Shown here: in pieces, positions 7,801-16,553 of the stretch | How positions within the stretch are numbered: the first letter of the stretch is position 1 | Layout: each line of letters opens with the position of its first letter | NCBI RefSeq assembly: GCF_003614185.1 | Contig: NZ_KZ987724.1 | Span: 4,946,017 to 4,997,851, forward strand | Direction: 5' to 3' | Length of the DNA stretch: 51,835 bases | Origin: Paenibacillus aceti | Lineage (GTDB): Bacteria; Bacillota; Bacilli; Paenibacillales; Paenibacillaceae | Made by a program: the position numbers and the translations under genes | The notes under the pieces: model-generated | What the model saw: the letters and a program-made list of their open reading frames with translations, nothing else | Told to the model about the DNA's origin: nothing | Database searches by the model: none

Positions 7801-8868
7801 ATGAGCAAAGTGGTGAAGCAGAGTATTCTGGTCAGTTTGGTTCTGGCCATGTCGGTGGCACTGGCCGCCTGCGGCGGAGACAAAGAGAATGACAAAGCGA
7901 GCGCGAATGCCGATGCAGACGGAGACAAGGGGAAGAGCATCCAGTTACTGAACGTATCCTACGACCCTACTCGCGAGTTGTACGAGAGCTATAATAAGGC
8001 CTTTGCGGTCTACTGGGAGAAGGAAAAAGGACAGCAAGTCAAGATACAGCAATCCCACGGGGGTTCGGGGAAGCAGGCTCGGGCAGTCATCGATGGGTTA
8101 GAAGCGGACGTCGTTACATTGGCGCTCGGCTATGATATCGATTCTGTCCAGGAGAGCGGATTGATTAACGAGGGCTGGCAGCAGAAATACGATCACAACA
8201 GCTCGCCTTATACTTCGACGATCGTGTTCCTGGTACGGAAGGGGAATCCGAAGGGGATCGAGGATTGGGATGATCTGATCAAGGACGGAGTAGAGGTCAT
8301 CACGCCGAATCCGCAAACCTCGGGAGGTGCGCGCTGGAACTATCTTGCGGCCTGGGGATATGCACTGCATCATAATAATAACGATGAAGCTAAGGCTCAG
8401 GAGTTCGTAAAGCAATTATTCGAGCATGTTCCGGTGCTGGATAGCGGCGCACGTGGCGCGACTACGACCTTCGTGGAACGGGGACTGGGCGATGTGCTGC
8501 TCGCCTGGGAGAATGAAGCCTGGTTGGCGGTTAAGGAGCTTGGGCCCGATAAATTCGATATCGTCTATCCGTCGGAGAGTATTCTGGCTGAGCCGCCGGT
8601 CGCGGTCGTCGATAAAATCGCGGACAAGAAGGGAACCCATGAAGTGGCCGAGGCCTATTTGGAATACCTATACTCAGAGGAAGGCCAGACCATAGCGGCC
8701 GAGAATTATTACCGTCCCACGCTAGATAGCGTGAAGACCAAATTTGCGGATCAGTTCCCGGACATCAAGCTGTTTACGATCGACGAAGTATTCGGAGGCT
8801 GGGCTGAGGCGCAGCCGAAGCATTTCAATGATGGCGGAATTTTCAGCCAGATTTACGTGCCTAAGTGA
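7801..8868 (+). CDS. sbp: Sulfate ABC transporter substrate-binding lipoprotein
   Basis: A 355-residue sulfate/thiosulfate-binding protein. The signal peptide ends in the lipobox ALAAC with Cys24 lipidated. The mature protein carries [40 protein letters not shown] and [13 protein letters not shown], all typical of the Sbp/CysP family; [10 protein letters not shown] contributes to the anion site. The [11 protein letters not shown] and [19 protein letters not shown] stretches are also family hallmarks. ATG 7801 is preferred over ATG 7786, because GGGGAG at 7788-7793 is correctly spaced only for the former. First clear gene of the sulfate operon, followed by both permeases. Confidence 0.94.
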   Translation: MSKVVKQSILVSLVLAMSVALAACGGDKENDKASANADADGDKGKSIQLLNVSYDPTRELYESYNKAFAVYWEKEKGQQVKIQQSHGGSGKQARAVIDGLEADVVTLALGYDIDSVQESGLINEGWQQKYDHNSSPYTSTIVFLVRKGNPKGIEDWDDLIKDGVEVITPNPQTSGGARWNYLAAWGYALHHNNNDEAKAQEFVKQLFEHVPVLDSGARGATTTFVERGLGDVLLAWENEAWLAVKELGPDKFDIVYPSESILAEPPVAVVDKIADKKGTHEVAEAYLEYLYSEEGQTIAAENYYRPTLDSVKTKFADQFPDIKLFTIDEVFGGWAEAQPKHFNDGGIFSQIYVPK

Positions 8869-8949
8869 ACGACCGCATCCAGCGGAGGAGCAAGCCTGCA
8901 CAATTCGTATATGGGTCATAGTAGATGAAAAAATGCAGGCAGAGAAAGG

Positions 8950-9792
8950 ATGAAATTCATGGCAAGCAGGGCGAACACCAAACGCGGCGTGCTGCCCGGA
9001 TTCGGACTGACGATGGGATACAGTATTTTATATCTTAGCCTGATCGTATTGATTCCGTTATCCGCTCTTTTGTTGAATTCTACGGGACTAACCTGGGAGA
9101 AGTTCTGGTCGATTGCGACCGATCCGCGGGTGTTGGCTTCCTACCGGGTGAGCTTCTTGACCGCAGCAGTGGCCGGACTGGTGGATTCAGTTCTTGGATT
9201 GCTACTCGCATGGGTTCTGGTCAGATATGAGTTTCCCGGTAAAAAAATATTCGATGCCATGATCGATCTCCCCTTTGCACTGCCTACGGCAGTCGCCGGG
9301 GTGTCCTTGACGGCGCTCTATTCCTCCAAGGGCTGGCTCGGCTCCTGGCTGGAGCCGCTTGGAATCAAAACGGCGTTCTCCCCGCTCGGCATTACGCTGG
9401 CGCTGATGTTCATCGGCATCCCCTTCGTAGTCCGAACCGTCCAGCCGGTGCTGCAGGACTTGGATGCAGAGGTCGAAGAGGCTGCTGCTACGCTTGGAGC
9501 GAGCCGGTTGCGTACCTTCCGTTCTGTGATTTTGCCGGAGCTGCTTCCACCGCTATTGACGGGCTTTGCCCTTGCTTTCTCGCGCGGGATCGGGGAATAT
9601 GGCTCCGTCGTGTTCATCTCCGGCAATATGCCGATGAAGACGGAAATCGCTCCGCTGCTTATTATGTCGAAGCTGGAGCAGTTCGATTATGCCGGAGCGA
9701 CGGCGGTCGCGCTTATGCTGCTCCTGATTTCCTTTGCACTACTGCTGCTGATCAATTCATTGCAGAGTCGGGTGCGCAGGGCAGCAAGATGA
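8950..9792 (+). CDS. cysT: Sulfate ABC transporter permease CysT
   Basis: A 280-residue inner-membrane subunit. Hydrophobic segments include YSILYLSLIVLIPLSALLL near the start and ALMLLLISFALLLLINSL at the end. The EAA loop reads EVEEAAATLGASRLRTFRSV and is the docking site for the ATPase. DLPFALPTAVAGVSLTALYS and FSRGIGEYGSVVFISGNMP are strongly conserved in CysT/CysU. An AGAGAAAGG ribosome binding site ends one base before ATG 8950; ATG 8959 (MASRANTK) is therefore a real alternative. It pairs with CysW downstream to import sulfate or thiosulfate. Confidence 0.93.
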   Translation: MKFMASRANTKRGVLPGFGLTMGYSILYLSLIVLIPLSALLLNSTGLTWEKFWSIATDPRVLASYRVSFLTAAVAGLVDSVLGLLLAWVLVRYEFPGKKIFDAMIDLPFALPTAVAGVSLTALYSSKGWLGSWLEPLGIKTAFSPLGITLALMFIGIPFVVRTVQPVLQDLDAEVEEAAATLGASRLRTFRSVILPELLPPLLTGFALAFSRGIGEYGSVVFISGNMPMKTEIAPLLIMSKLEQFDYAGATAVALMLLLISFALLLLINSLQSRVRRAAR

Positions 9793-9840
9793 GCACGGCC
9801 GGAACTAATGTATTTGGTAAATCCAAGGGAGGGGCGTAGC

Positions 9841-10704
9841 GTGGCAGGTTCTGTACCTTTAACAGCAGCGGGGACAAATCCTCCGATAAGGAGTCGCAGA
9901 TCGAAGGATTCGGGTGTCGTCAAATGGAGCTTGGTCAGTGCGGCGGTGCTTGTGATTCTGTGGCTGATCGGGCTGCCGCTGATCGTCGTGCTGACCGAAG
10001 CGCTAAAAAAAGGCTGGCATGTCTATGTCCAGGCTATATCCGATCCTGATGCGCTCTCGGCGCTGAGATTGACGCTGCTGGTGGCGGCGATAACGGTGCC
10101 GCTGAATACGATTTTTGGCGTGGCGGCTGCATGGGCGATTACGAAGTTCAAATTCCGGGGCAGGCAGTTTTTGATCACGCTGATCGATTTGCCCTTCGCG
10201 GTATCGCCGGTCATAGGCGGCCTGATTTATGTGCTTGTCTACGGAGCGCATGGCTGGTTCGGACCATGGCTGCAGGAGCATGATCTGAAAATCATATTTG
10301 CTCTACCGGGGATTATATTGGCCACGTTGTTCGTGACTTTTCCATTTGTAGCTCGGGAATTGATTCCGCTTATGGAGGATCAGGGGCAACTGGAGGAAGA
10401 AGCGGCGGTTACGCTGGGAGCCAAGGGCTTCCGGATATTCTGGAAGGTGACATTGCCGAATATTAAATGGGGTCTATTGTACGGAATTATTCTATGTAAT
10501 GCACGTGCTATGGGAGAGTTCGGCGCAGTTTCCGTCGTGTCGGGGCATATCCGCGGTTCAACGAATACGTTGCCGCTGCATATCGAGATCCTGTATAACG
10601 AATATCAGTTCTCCGCGTCGTTCGCAGTCGCCTCTTTATTGCTGCTGCTGGCGCTCGTCACCTTGCTGCTCAAGAGCTGGTTTACGCGAAAAATCAAGAA
10701 CTAA
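9841..10704 (+). CDS. cysW: Sulfate ABC transporter permease CysW
   Basis: A permease of about 287 residues, partner of CysT. After a soluble N-terminal tail, segments such as VLVILWLIGLPLIVVLTEAL begin the membrane part. DLPFAVSPVIGGLIYVLVYG is the CysW form of the conserved motif, and LEEEAAVTLGAKGFRIFWKV is the EAA loop. NARAMGEFGAVSVVSGHIRG follows. GTG 9841 is chosen because AAGGGAGGGG (9825-9834) is ideally spaced for it. ATG 9808 lies in frame but has no ribosome binding site. An ATPase gene would normally follow and does not. Confidence 0.92.
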   Translation: MAGSVPLTAAGTNPPIRSRRSKDSGVVKWSLVSAAVLVILWLIGLPLIVVLTEALKKGWHVYVQAISDPDALSALRLTLLVAAITVPLNTIFGVAAAWAITKFKFRGRQFLITLIDLPFAVSPVIGGLIYVLVYGAHGWFGPWLQEHDLKIIFALPGIILATLFVTFPFVARELIPLMEDQGQLEEEAAVTLGAKGFRIFWKVTLPNIKWGLLYGIILCNARAMGEFGAVSVVSGHIRGSTNTLPLHIEILYNEYQFSASFAVASLLLLLALVTLLLKSWFTRKIKN

Positions 10705-10730
10705 GGATGTTCATCGATAGGAGGTTATAA

Positions 10731-10958
10731 GTGATGGCCAAACCGCTGAAGGTAGACAATGTATGGCTGGAGCGGATTGCAGGGATGCTTGATGAAATGG
10801 AGTTCGGATCACTAAATATCGTTGTTCATGAAGGACAGATTGTACAATTGGAGCGAACAGAGCGGAGACGCTATGAGGCGAACGGTTCGGCGGCTCAGAG
10901 ATCCTCGGGTTCGTCCCGGCAGACGGTGAAGCCTCTGCGGAAGTCGGAATCGCGATAA
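10731..10958 (+). CDS. yezD: YezD family small protein (DUF2292)
   Basis: A 75-residue protein. Its first half matches the DUF2292 pattern: VDNVWLERIAGMLDEMEFGS, then LNIVVHEGQIVQLERTERRR. The tail is polar and basic and probably disordered. TAGGAGGT at 10718-10725 serves either GTG 10731 or ATG 10734. YezD-type genes commonly sit beside sulfate assimilation genes in Firmicutes, and this one follows cysW by 26 bases. Its molecular role is not established. It occupies the place where cysA is found in many sulfate operons. Confidence 0.8.
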   Translation: MMAKPLKVDNVWLERIAGMLDEMEFGSLNIVVHEGQIVQLERTERRRYEANGSAAQRSSGSSRQTVKPLRKSESR

Positions 10959-10974
10959 TCGGGGGTTAAAACGT

Positions 10975-11019
10975 AAAAGACCGTTAAGAGACTCTAAATA
11001 GGCTCTAACGGTCTTTTTT
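10975..11019. terminator. Bidirectional terminator between convergent genes
   Basis: AAAAGACCGTTA (10975-10986) pairs with TAACGGTCTTTT (11006-11017). It ends the sulfate operon and, on the minus strand, the membrane protein gene whose final codons it overlaps. Confidence 0.85.
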
Positions 11020-11982
11020 ATTGCTTAAGAAGCTCTCCGTATTCTCCAAAGGGGATGACTGTGGACTGTTCTCGGTGTTTGTCGGCCCGGCATCTGTCTT
11101 GTCAACGGCCTGAACGGGTTGAACGGATTGTCGGTTCGTCTGGCTGATCTGGTAATGGCCGACAAAGGGGCGAGCTTTGCGTGGCGTACTCCTCGTAAAC
11201 AGAAATCCGCCTAGAAATAATAAAATCTGTGCTGCAGCAATGTAAGGGGCAAGTACCGGGCTTACAAAATGAAGCAGATAGAACGCAGCGACCAGAAAGC
11301 CCCATAATCGCAGCAGGATAGATCCTTCACTTGGCCGGAAGCCGCCCATAAGTGCGGGATACAAGAGCAGCAGTGAGAATAAGGCCGAGCCGATTCGTAC
11401 ATAAAAATAGATCGTATCCAAGGTGCCTGAGGCCTGTAGTTCCGGATTGATTCCGGTCCAGCGCTCCAGCAGCTGACATACTAATATGAATAAAGCTGCG
11501 GCGAATAAAAAAGGAATAGCTGGCTTAAGGCGGAGCCAGAACCGTATTCCCCAACTCGGGCGTTCCAGCCAACCTAACAGCTTGTCCCGTTCTTCGATGA
11601 AGCGTTCATTTTCCCGTTCCAATGATCTAAGGAGCAGCGGTAGCCTGGCATTATCACGGTCATCTATATAGGCACCGATCTGTCCCAGCAGATCGGCAGT
11701 TGCGTAAGGAGCCGCACGACAAGCGAGCAGACGATCGATCAGCTCGTTCTCCAGCTCCGGTATTGGCTTATTGTCAGCCTCACTGCTCAGCAGAGGGGCG
11801 GAGGCGGCTGAGTATAGCTTAATGCTCTTCTCAAGATGCTCCAGCCGGGAGCGAAGGCCAGCCCGTATTCTCCAGTCGGTTACTCCATACAGAGCCAGGA
11901 AAGCAACCAGAACCAGGATTGCGGTCAAGGATAGTGTGGCATGCTGCTGCAGCCCATTTATCCATTCCGACAGTGACATCAA
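11005..11982 (-). CDS. Hypothetical membrane protein, 325 aa
   Basis: I do not recognise the family. One membrane segment lies near the N-terminus (LSLTAILVLVAFLALYGV, residues 16-33). A charged, probably helical soluble region follows at about residues 40-145, rich in Leu, Glu and Arg (RSRLEHLEKS, RSLERENERFIEERDK), compatible with a coiled coil. Four hydrophobic segments follow between residues 155 and 270. The C-terminal 55 residues are polar and low-complexity. It is transcribed alone and converges on the sulfate operon. A membrane-anchored coiled-coil protein of unknown role is the most that can be said. Confidence 0.7.
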   Translation of the reverse strand: MMSLSEWINGLQQHATLSLTAILVLVAFLALYGVTDWRIRAGLRSRLEHLEKSIKLYSAASAPLLSSEADNKPIPELENELIDRLLACRAAPYATADLLGQIGAYIDDRDNARLPLLLRSLERENERFIEERDKLLGWLERPSWGIRFWLRLKPAIPFLFAAALFILVCQLLERWTGINPELQASGTLDTIYFYVRIGSALFSLLLLYPALMGGFRPSEGSILLRLWGFLVAAFYLLHFVSPVLAPYIAAAQILLFLGGFLFTRSTPRKARPFVGHYQISQTNRQSVQPVQAVDKTDAGPTNTENSPQSSPLENTESFLSNKKDR

Positions 11983-12321
11983 ATCACCCTTTCGATATTC
12001 CTCTCTTCACTATTGCACATGAATTTCCTGTTTTCAAGTTCTACATATATGAAGCGATCAAATTTATTATTAACTCTGCTAGACCGCAACTGCATCTTAA
12101 GCCATTAAAATATCAAACGGTATGCCGGGAGCAGCGGGTCCTTGGACTCAATGTTACGTATGAGCTTGAAAGACCTCGTAGGGGCTTGGATGGAGTTGAA
12201 TGACTTCATGTGACTTAGAATGGCCCCCAATACCCCATATAACCTCATCTTACTCATGCGAACCTTGAAACTGACGCGCGTGACGGCACGATTTGTCCTG
12301 TGTGGGTCGTGCGAAGGAAAA

Positions 12322-12505
12322 AGATGCAAAAATGCAGGCTTTCTGGCTCGAACTCACCTATTCTGAGTAAATTCCTGCAAATGTGCAGGCTTTTCCTCCC
12401 TTTTGCGCGTGGCCAGGCCGATTTTGGGAAAATACCTGCATTATTGCAGGTATTGTCCTCTCCGGGGCGGGATTTTTGCGAAATTCCTGCATAATTCAGG
12501 CTTTA
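12322..12505. repeat. Four-unit intergenic repeat (CTGCA family), complete copy
   Basis: Units start near 12322 (ATGCAAAAATGCAGG), 12372 (CCTGCAAATGTGCAGG), 12433 (CCTGCATTATTGCAGG) and 12484 (CCTGCATAATTCAGG), spaced 50-61-51 bp. It occupies part of the gene-free stretch 11983-12682, in which I see nothing else except the ribosome binding site AAGGGGGGAC for the next gene. Confidence 0.8.
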
Positions 12506-12682
12506 CTTCGGATATGGAGGCGATTAGGTGACTCGACTAGGGCAATTCGAATCTAAGGAGACACTATTTCGCGCTTTGGGCTAATACAAGGCTATACGCT
12601 GCTATTTAGGCTAACGCCCAAAAGGGGTATATTATGGAGATAAGAAGGTAGTTCGTGACAGAATCGAAGGGGGGACTTAAGC

Positions 12683-14239
12683 ATGGAGTTCGTAACGGCA
12701 GAGCAGATGCGTGAGGTAGACCGGTATACGATTGAGCAAATTGGCATCCCGGCGGTCGTATTGATGGAGAATGCAGGGAGGGCGATTGCTGAGGAAGTAG
12801 TCCATTGGATTTTGCGTCAGAAGAAGACGCTTAGCGGGGAACATTGGCTTGTGTTGGTGGGAAAAGGGAATAACGGTGGCGATGGATTGGTATGCGCCAG
12901 ACATCTGGCAGATCGGGGCGTTCTTGTGACATTGCTATATGTGACGGCGCCGGACCGTCTGAACGGGGAGGCGGGGGTTCAGCAGCGAATCATTGAGGCG
13001 CTGGATTTGCCGCGAATCGTGTATTCGGATGAAGCGGAGGGTACACCGGATTGGCGCAGCTATACGGGGATTGTGGATGCGCTCCTGGGGACGGGGACCC
13101 AGGGAGCTCCGCGTGGGGTGTACGCTTCGCTTATTGCGGAAGCGAATGCCAGCGGTCTGCCGATTGTGGCGGCAGACATCCCGAGCGGGCTGGATGCCGA
13201 TACGGGCGCGGTGCACGACCCCTGCATTGAGGCCAAGGTGACGGTGTGTCTGGCCTTCATGAAGGCCGGGCTCACCCAGTATCCGGGGGCCAAGGCAGCG
13301 GGGGAAGTGATCGTGCGCTATATCGGCATTCCGCCGCGGCTCCCGGCAGGGCTGGAGGGAGCCGGGGTGATGTTGACCGAGGAGTCGCTGCAGAGCGAAC
13401 TCGGTCCGGACCTAGGGCGGCGCCGCGAACCGGACGGGCACAAGGGCACGTACGGGCATGTGCTGCTGGCGGCAGGCAGCCTGCCGATGAGCGGCGCGGG
13501 CCTGTTGGCCGCCAAGGCGGCGCTGCGCGCCGGGTGCGGCCTCGCGACGTGGGCGCTGCCAGCGTCGCTGCTGCCGCATATGCTCGGGGCTGTGCCCGAG
13601 CTAATGCTGGCGCCGGTCGCCGATGGCGGGACCGGCGGATGGGGCACTGCCGCAGCAGCAGACGAACTGCTGCGGCTGCTCGCGGCGCGCGACGTGCTCG
13701 CCGTCGGCCCGGGGCTGGGCCGCTTCCCGGGCGAGGCGGCGCTTCTGCGCGCCTTGTGGGAGGGCGCCGCGCGTCCCCTCGTCGTGGACGCCGACGCGCT
13801 CAACATCCTGGCCGCGGCCGATGGCCTCGCGGCCTGGAAGCGCCGGGATGCGGCGACGATCCTGACGCCGCATCCCGGCGAAATGGCCCGCTTGGCCGGT
13901 CTGACGACGGCCGAGGTGCAGCGGGACCGCATCGGCCTCGCGCGCCGCTTCGCCACTGAGCACGGCGTAACGCTCGTGCTCAAAGGCGCGCGCTCGGTCA
14001 TCGCGGCCCTGGACGGCCGGGTCTACGTGAACGTGACCGGCCATCCCGGCATGGCGACCGGGGGCTCCGGTGATGTACTCACCGGAATCATCGCCGCCAT
14101 GCTAGCCCAGGGCCTGAACGCCGTGCAAGCCGCGGCGTTCGGTACCTACTTGCACGGCCTGGCCGGAGAGCAGGCCGCGGCCGTGCGCAGCGGTAACCCG
14201 GCCTCGTTGCTCGCCGGAGACATGATCGAAGCGCTGTAG
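12683..14239 (+). CDS. nnrD: Bifunctional NAD(P)HX epimerase / ADP-dependent NAD(P)HX dehydratase
   Basis: A 518-residue repair enzyme that restores hydrated NADH and NADPH. The N-terminal YjeF epimerase domain (about residues 1-215) has GKGNNGGDG at 60-68 and AADIPSGLDADTG. The C-terminal ribokinase-like dehydratase domain (about 225-515) has GHKGTYGHVLL, VVDADALN, LTPHPGEMARL and GGSGDVLTG near 458-466, where the conserved Asp sits. Both active sites look complete. ATG 12683 follows AAGGGGGGACTTAAGC. Base composition changes sharply within the gene: the epimerase half is ordinary, while about 13300-14230 is extremely GC-rich. It stands alone after a long repeat-containing gap. Confidence 0.93.
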   Translation: MEFVTAEQMREVDRYTIEQIGIPAVVLMENAGRAIAEEVVHWILRQKKTLSGEHWLVLVGKGNNGGDGLVCARHLADRGVLVTLLYVTAPDRLNGEAGVQQRIIEALDLPRIVYSDEAEGTPDWRSYTGIVDALLGTGTQGAPRGVYASLIAEANASGLPIVAADIPSGLDADTGAVHDPCIEAKVTVCLAFMKAGLTQYPGAKAAGEVIVRYIGIPPRLPAGLEGAGVMLTEESLQSELGPDLGRRREPDGHKGTYGHVLLAAGSLPMSGAGLLAAKAALRAGCGLATWALPASLLPHMLGAVPELMLAPVADGGTGGWGTAAAADELLRLLAARDVLAVGPGLGRFPGEAALLRALWEGAARPLVVDADALNILAAADGLAAWKRRDAATILTPHPGEMARLAGLTTAEVQRDRIGLARRFATEHGVTLVLKGARSVIAALDGRVYVNVTGHPGMATGGSGDVLTGIIAAMLAQGLNAVQAAAFGTYLHGLAGEQAAAVRSGNPASLLAGDMIEAL

Positions 14240-14372
14240 CATCCCAGCAGCGCCTATCCCAGCCGGACATTTGTTCAAAAATGAGGATTTGATGTAGGTT
14301 TCCATTTTCAGCCTGCTGGCAAATTGACATTCCATTTTTTTATTGATAGCATCGAAGTGAATTACAGCGAAT

Positions 14373-14387
14373 TTGTCAGTTTGACAA
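14373..14387. promoter_or_regulatory. Candidate operator upstream of the FMN reductase gene
   Basis: TTGTCA-GTT-TGACAA is a perfect 6-3-6 inverted repeat, 40 bases before the start codon. TTGACA at 14324-14329 is a possible -35, but no convincing -10 is seen. A repressor of the MarR/HxlR type would fit, but none is encoded next to it. Confidence 0.4.
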
Positions 14388-14426
14388 TAAAACTTACCCA
14401 CTTACAGATAAAGGAGAGGATCCAGC

Positions 14427-14984
14427 ATGGCTAAGGTAACCATTATTAACGGAACGCCGACACCGGGTTCCCGATTGACGGCAATTATCACATTGGCAGA
14501 GGAACTGCTGGAGAAGGAAGGCTTCGAGGTCAAGCATGTCAATGTTGGCGAGCTTCCGCCGGATGATCTGATTCATACCAAATTTGAGTCCGAGCATATT
14601 GTGAAGGCTAACGCGCTCGTGGCTGAGGCGGATGCGATCATTGTAGCTAGCCCGGTCTATAAAGCTTCCTACACAGGCGTCCTCAAAACCTTCCTGGATT
14701 TGATTCCGGAAAAAGGTCTGACCGGCAAAGTGATCCTGCCTATATTCATGGGCGGCACCATCGCCCATCTGTTGACGATGGATTACGCGCTGAAACCGGT
14801 ATTGTCTGTGCTGGGATCACGTCATATTCTGGCTGGCGTATACGCGGCGGATGCGAATGTATCCCGGACTGAGCAGGGCGGATTTACGATCAGCGACGAA
14901 CTTACTTCAAGGCTGGAGGACAACATCAAGGAACTGGCGGTTGAGACGAAGCGCCGCATCCAATATGCTTCCATACAGGATTAA
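14427..14984 (+). CDS. ssuE: NADPH-dependent FMN reductase, SsuE-like
   Basis: A 185-residue flavodoxin-fold reductase. The N-terminus MAKVTIINGTPTPGSRLTAI places the FMN phosphate-binding loop at residues 9-16, and ASPVYKASYTGVLKTFLDL holds the flavin-contact loop of SsuE-type enzymes. FMGGTIAHLLTMDYALKPVL is also typical. SsuE supplies reduced FMN to the alkanesulfonate monooxygenase SsuD, but no ssuD or ssuABC lies nearby. A general NADPH:FMN reductase or azoreductase-like role is therefore equally possible. ATG 14427 follows AAAGGAGAGGA. The gene is monocistronic, with a palindromic operator candidate upstream and a terminator downstream. Confidence 0.82.
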   Translation: MAKVTIINGTPTPGSRLTAIITLAEELLEKEGFEVKHVNVGELPPDDLIHTKFESEHIVKANALVAEADAIIVASPVYKASYTGVLKTFLDLIPEKGLTGKVILPIFMGGTIAHLLTMDYALKPVLSVLGSRHILAGVYAADANVSRTEQGGFTISDELTSRLEDNIKELAVETKRRIQYASIQD

Positions 14985-15055
14985 TCATCTAATGAACCAC
15001 AGCGTATTTTCCAATGGATTGAATGGACTGGATTGAATACGGTGTAGACTGTTTC

Positions 15056-15097
15056 AAGTCGGACTTCTCGGAGCGTTCCGAGAGCCGACTTTTTTAC
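15056..15097 (+). terminator. Terminator after the FMN reductase gene
   Basis: AAGTCGG and CTTCTCGGA pair with CCGAGAG and CCGACTT across the loop GCGTT, followed by TTTTT. Confidence 0.88.
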
Positions 15098-15232
15098 TTC
15101 AAATGCTCTTATCACTAGCCCTTTCTATGGGGGACAGCTTGCTATTGGGCGAGTATTGGAATAAGGCGGTCTGGATAGTATACAATGTTATAAAATATTA
15201 GGAGTCGTACATGATCTTTAGGGGGATTTAGA

Positions 15233-15829
15233 GTGAAGCAGAAATTGGTGTTTTTTGTAGGAGTGGCTGGAACCGGCAAGACGACGGTTGCTAGAAAGTT
15301 AGCTAGACGCATACAAGCAGCGTTCCTGGATCGGGACACGGTTGGCGGACGTTTCGTAGAGAAAATACTAGAGATGAACGGTCTCGACGTAAATGACCGG
15401 GACTCCGAATTTTATAAGAAGCAACTTCGCGATCTTGAATATGATACAACCAAGGACATCTGTATTGAGAATCTTGCTGCCGGGCAGAACGTATTTATGA
15501 TTTCACCTTTCACTGCGGAATTGAAAAATAAAACCTGGATCGATGAGGTTCTCGCGGCTGCTGGCTTGAGTAAACAGGAGGTAGACGTCAAAGTCATCGC
15601 CGTGACCCTGGGGGATATGGAGACGCAAAGAAAACGCATCGAGCAGCGGCAGACGGAACGCGACAACTGGAAGCTGGAGCATTGGGACGACTTCAAGCAG
15701 CGTGTCCAATTCGTTCCCGAAGTGAACTGGGACCTCCCTGCTTCATCGATCCTCGTCTTCGATAACAGCGGCGACCTGACGGACGAGAAGGTAGAGAGCG
15801 CATATCAATTTGTGATGAGTGAATCCTGA
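15233..15829 (+). CDS. P-loop kinase-like AAA family ATPase
   Basis: A 198-residue protein with Walker A GVAGTGKTTVARKLA near residues 10-24, followed by AFLDRDTVGGRFVEKIL. This is the layout of small nucleoside, shikimate and antibiotic-phosphotransferase-like kinases. RQTERDNWKLEHWDDF near residue 142 is a lid-like arginine-rich segment, and ILVFDNSGDL lies near the end. GTG 15233 follows TAGGGGGA. No substrate can be assigned, and the neighbours give no hint. Family members include predicted kinases of small molecules. Confidence 0.75.
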   Translation: MKQKLVFFVGVAGTGKTTVARKLARRIQAAFLDRDTVGGRFVEKILEMNGLDVNDRDSEFYKKQLRDLEYDTTKDICIENLAAGQNVFMISPFTAELKNKTWIDEVLAAAGLSKQEVDVKVIAVTLGDMETQRKRIEQRQTERDNWKLEHWDDFKQRVQFVPEVNWDLPASSILVFDNSGDLTDEKVESAYQFVMSES

Positions 15830-15879
15830 GCATACCGTCATTTAATATAGATGAACAGAGGATAATAGAATGACAGGTC

Positions 15880-15922
15880 AGGCTCTAGCCCGGTGAAATT
15901 CCGGGTTAGGGCCTTTTAATTT
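15880..15922 (+). terminator. Terminator after the kinase gene
   Basis: GGCTCTAGCCCGG pairs with CCGGGTTAGGGCC across the loop TGAAATT, with TTTT following. Confidence 0.85.
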
Positions 15923-15960
15923 TTTTGGATTGACTTATGTGCTTTATCTCGTTAAAGGGC

Positions 15961-16013
15961 TTACACTTCACTTTTATCTGTTCTATAATAAAACAACAAG
16001 GTTTACTGGTAAA
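15961..16013 (+). promoter_or_regulatory. Promoter with palindromic operator, ABC exporter operon
   Basis: TTACAC (15961-15966) and TATAAT (15984-15989) are 17 bp apart. TTTACTGGTAAA at 16002-16013 is an inverted repeat just after the predicted start point, well placed for a repressor. The nearest downstream gene begins at 16554, so the leader would be about 555 bases long and would include two repeat arrays. Confidence 0.6.
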
Positions 16014-16075
16014 TTAGTTGAATATTGTACATGTCAGCGGGGCGCCGATTAATTGGAGATAGCCCTGTCCCATGT

Positions 16076-16152
16076 AAAGCCTGCACATTCGCAGCAATTT
16101 TCTAAGGACAGGCGACTTTGGGCGATAAAGCCTGCAGATTTGCAGGCTTTTC
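16076..16152. repeat. CTGCA-family repeat units (two)
   Basis: Palindromic units begin near 16076 (GCCTGCACATTCGCAGC) and 16129 (GCCTGCAGATTTGCAGGC), 53 bp apart. No further unit is clear on either side, so this is a partial or eroded copy. Confidence 0.65.
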
Positions 16153-16254
16153 CTTCACCGCGGGACAAACAGCGCGTTACATGGGGAACGATTCTGGGAA
16201 AGAGTGAGTTCGTACGAGGAATCCCCTCAATAATAGCTCCCACACCCGGATGAT

Positions 16255-16437
16255 AAGTGCATATTTACAACTATATGCTCCTTCCTGCTTTTCATAGCCG
16301 ATATAGCTGCATTTCTGCAACTATTCGAGTGAAATATCGTCGGACTGGGGCCAAAACAAGAAAATAGTTGTATATGCGCAGTTATTTCAGTATTGCAACG
16401 CTTATTTCGCAAAATAATTGTATTTCTACATCTATTT
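16255..16437. repeat. Four-unit intergenic repeat (TAGTTG/CAACTA family)
   Basis: Units begin near 16255 (TGCATATTTACAACTAT), 16303 (ATAGCTGCATTTCTGCAACT), 16363 (AATAGTTGTATATGCGCAGT) and 16412 (AATAATTGTATTTCTACATC). Core spacing is about 48-59-49 bp, as in the other families, although the core sequence differs. Together with 16076-16152 it fills most of the gap 15923-16553. Confidence 0.7.
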
Positions 16438-16553
16438 ATTCCACGTAGAAGAAACCACGGCTCGGAACTGTATGGAACGGGACTATATAGGGCTGCATAG
16501 GGCTGCATAGAGCTGCCTGAGAAATGCATGACTGGGTACTAGGAGGTGGGCAC

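Noticed and set aside
12322-12505. Regularly spaced palindromes as a CRISPR array
   Set aside because: Only four divergent units, spacing varies between 50 and 61 bp, cores are short, and there are no cas genes.
13246-14044. Long overlapping open frames on both strands inside nnrD
   Set aside because: They are by-products of the extreme GC content; the nnrD frame alone gives conserved motifs.
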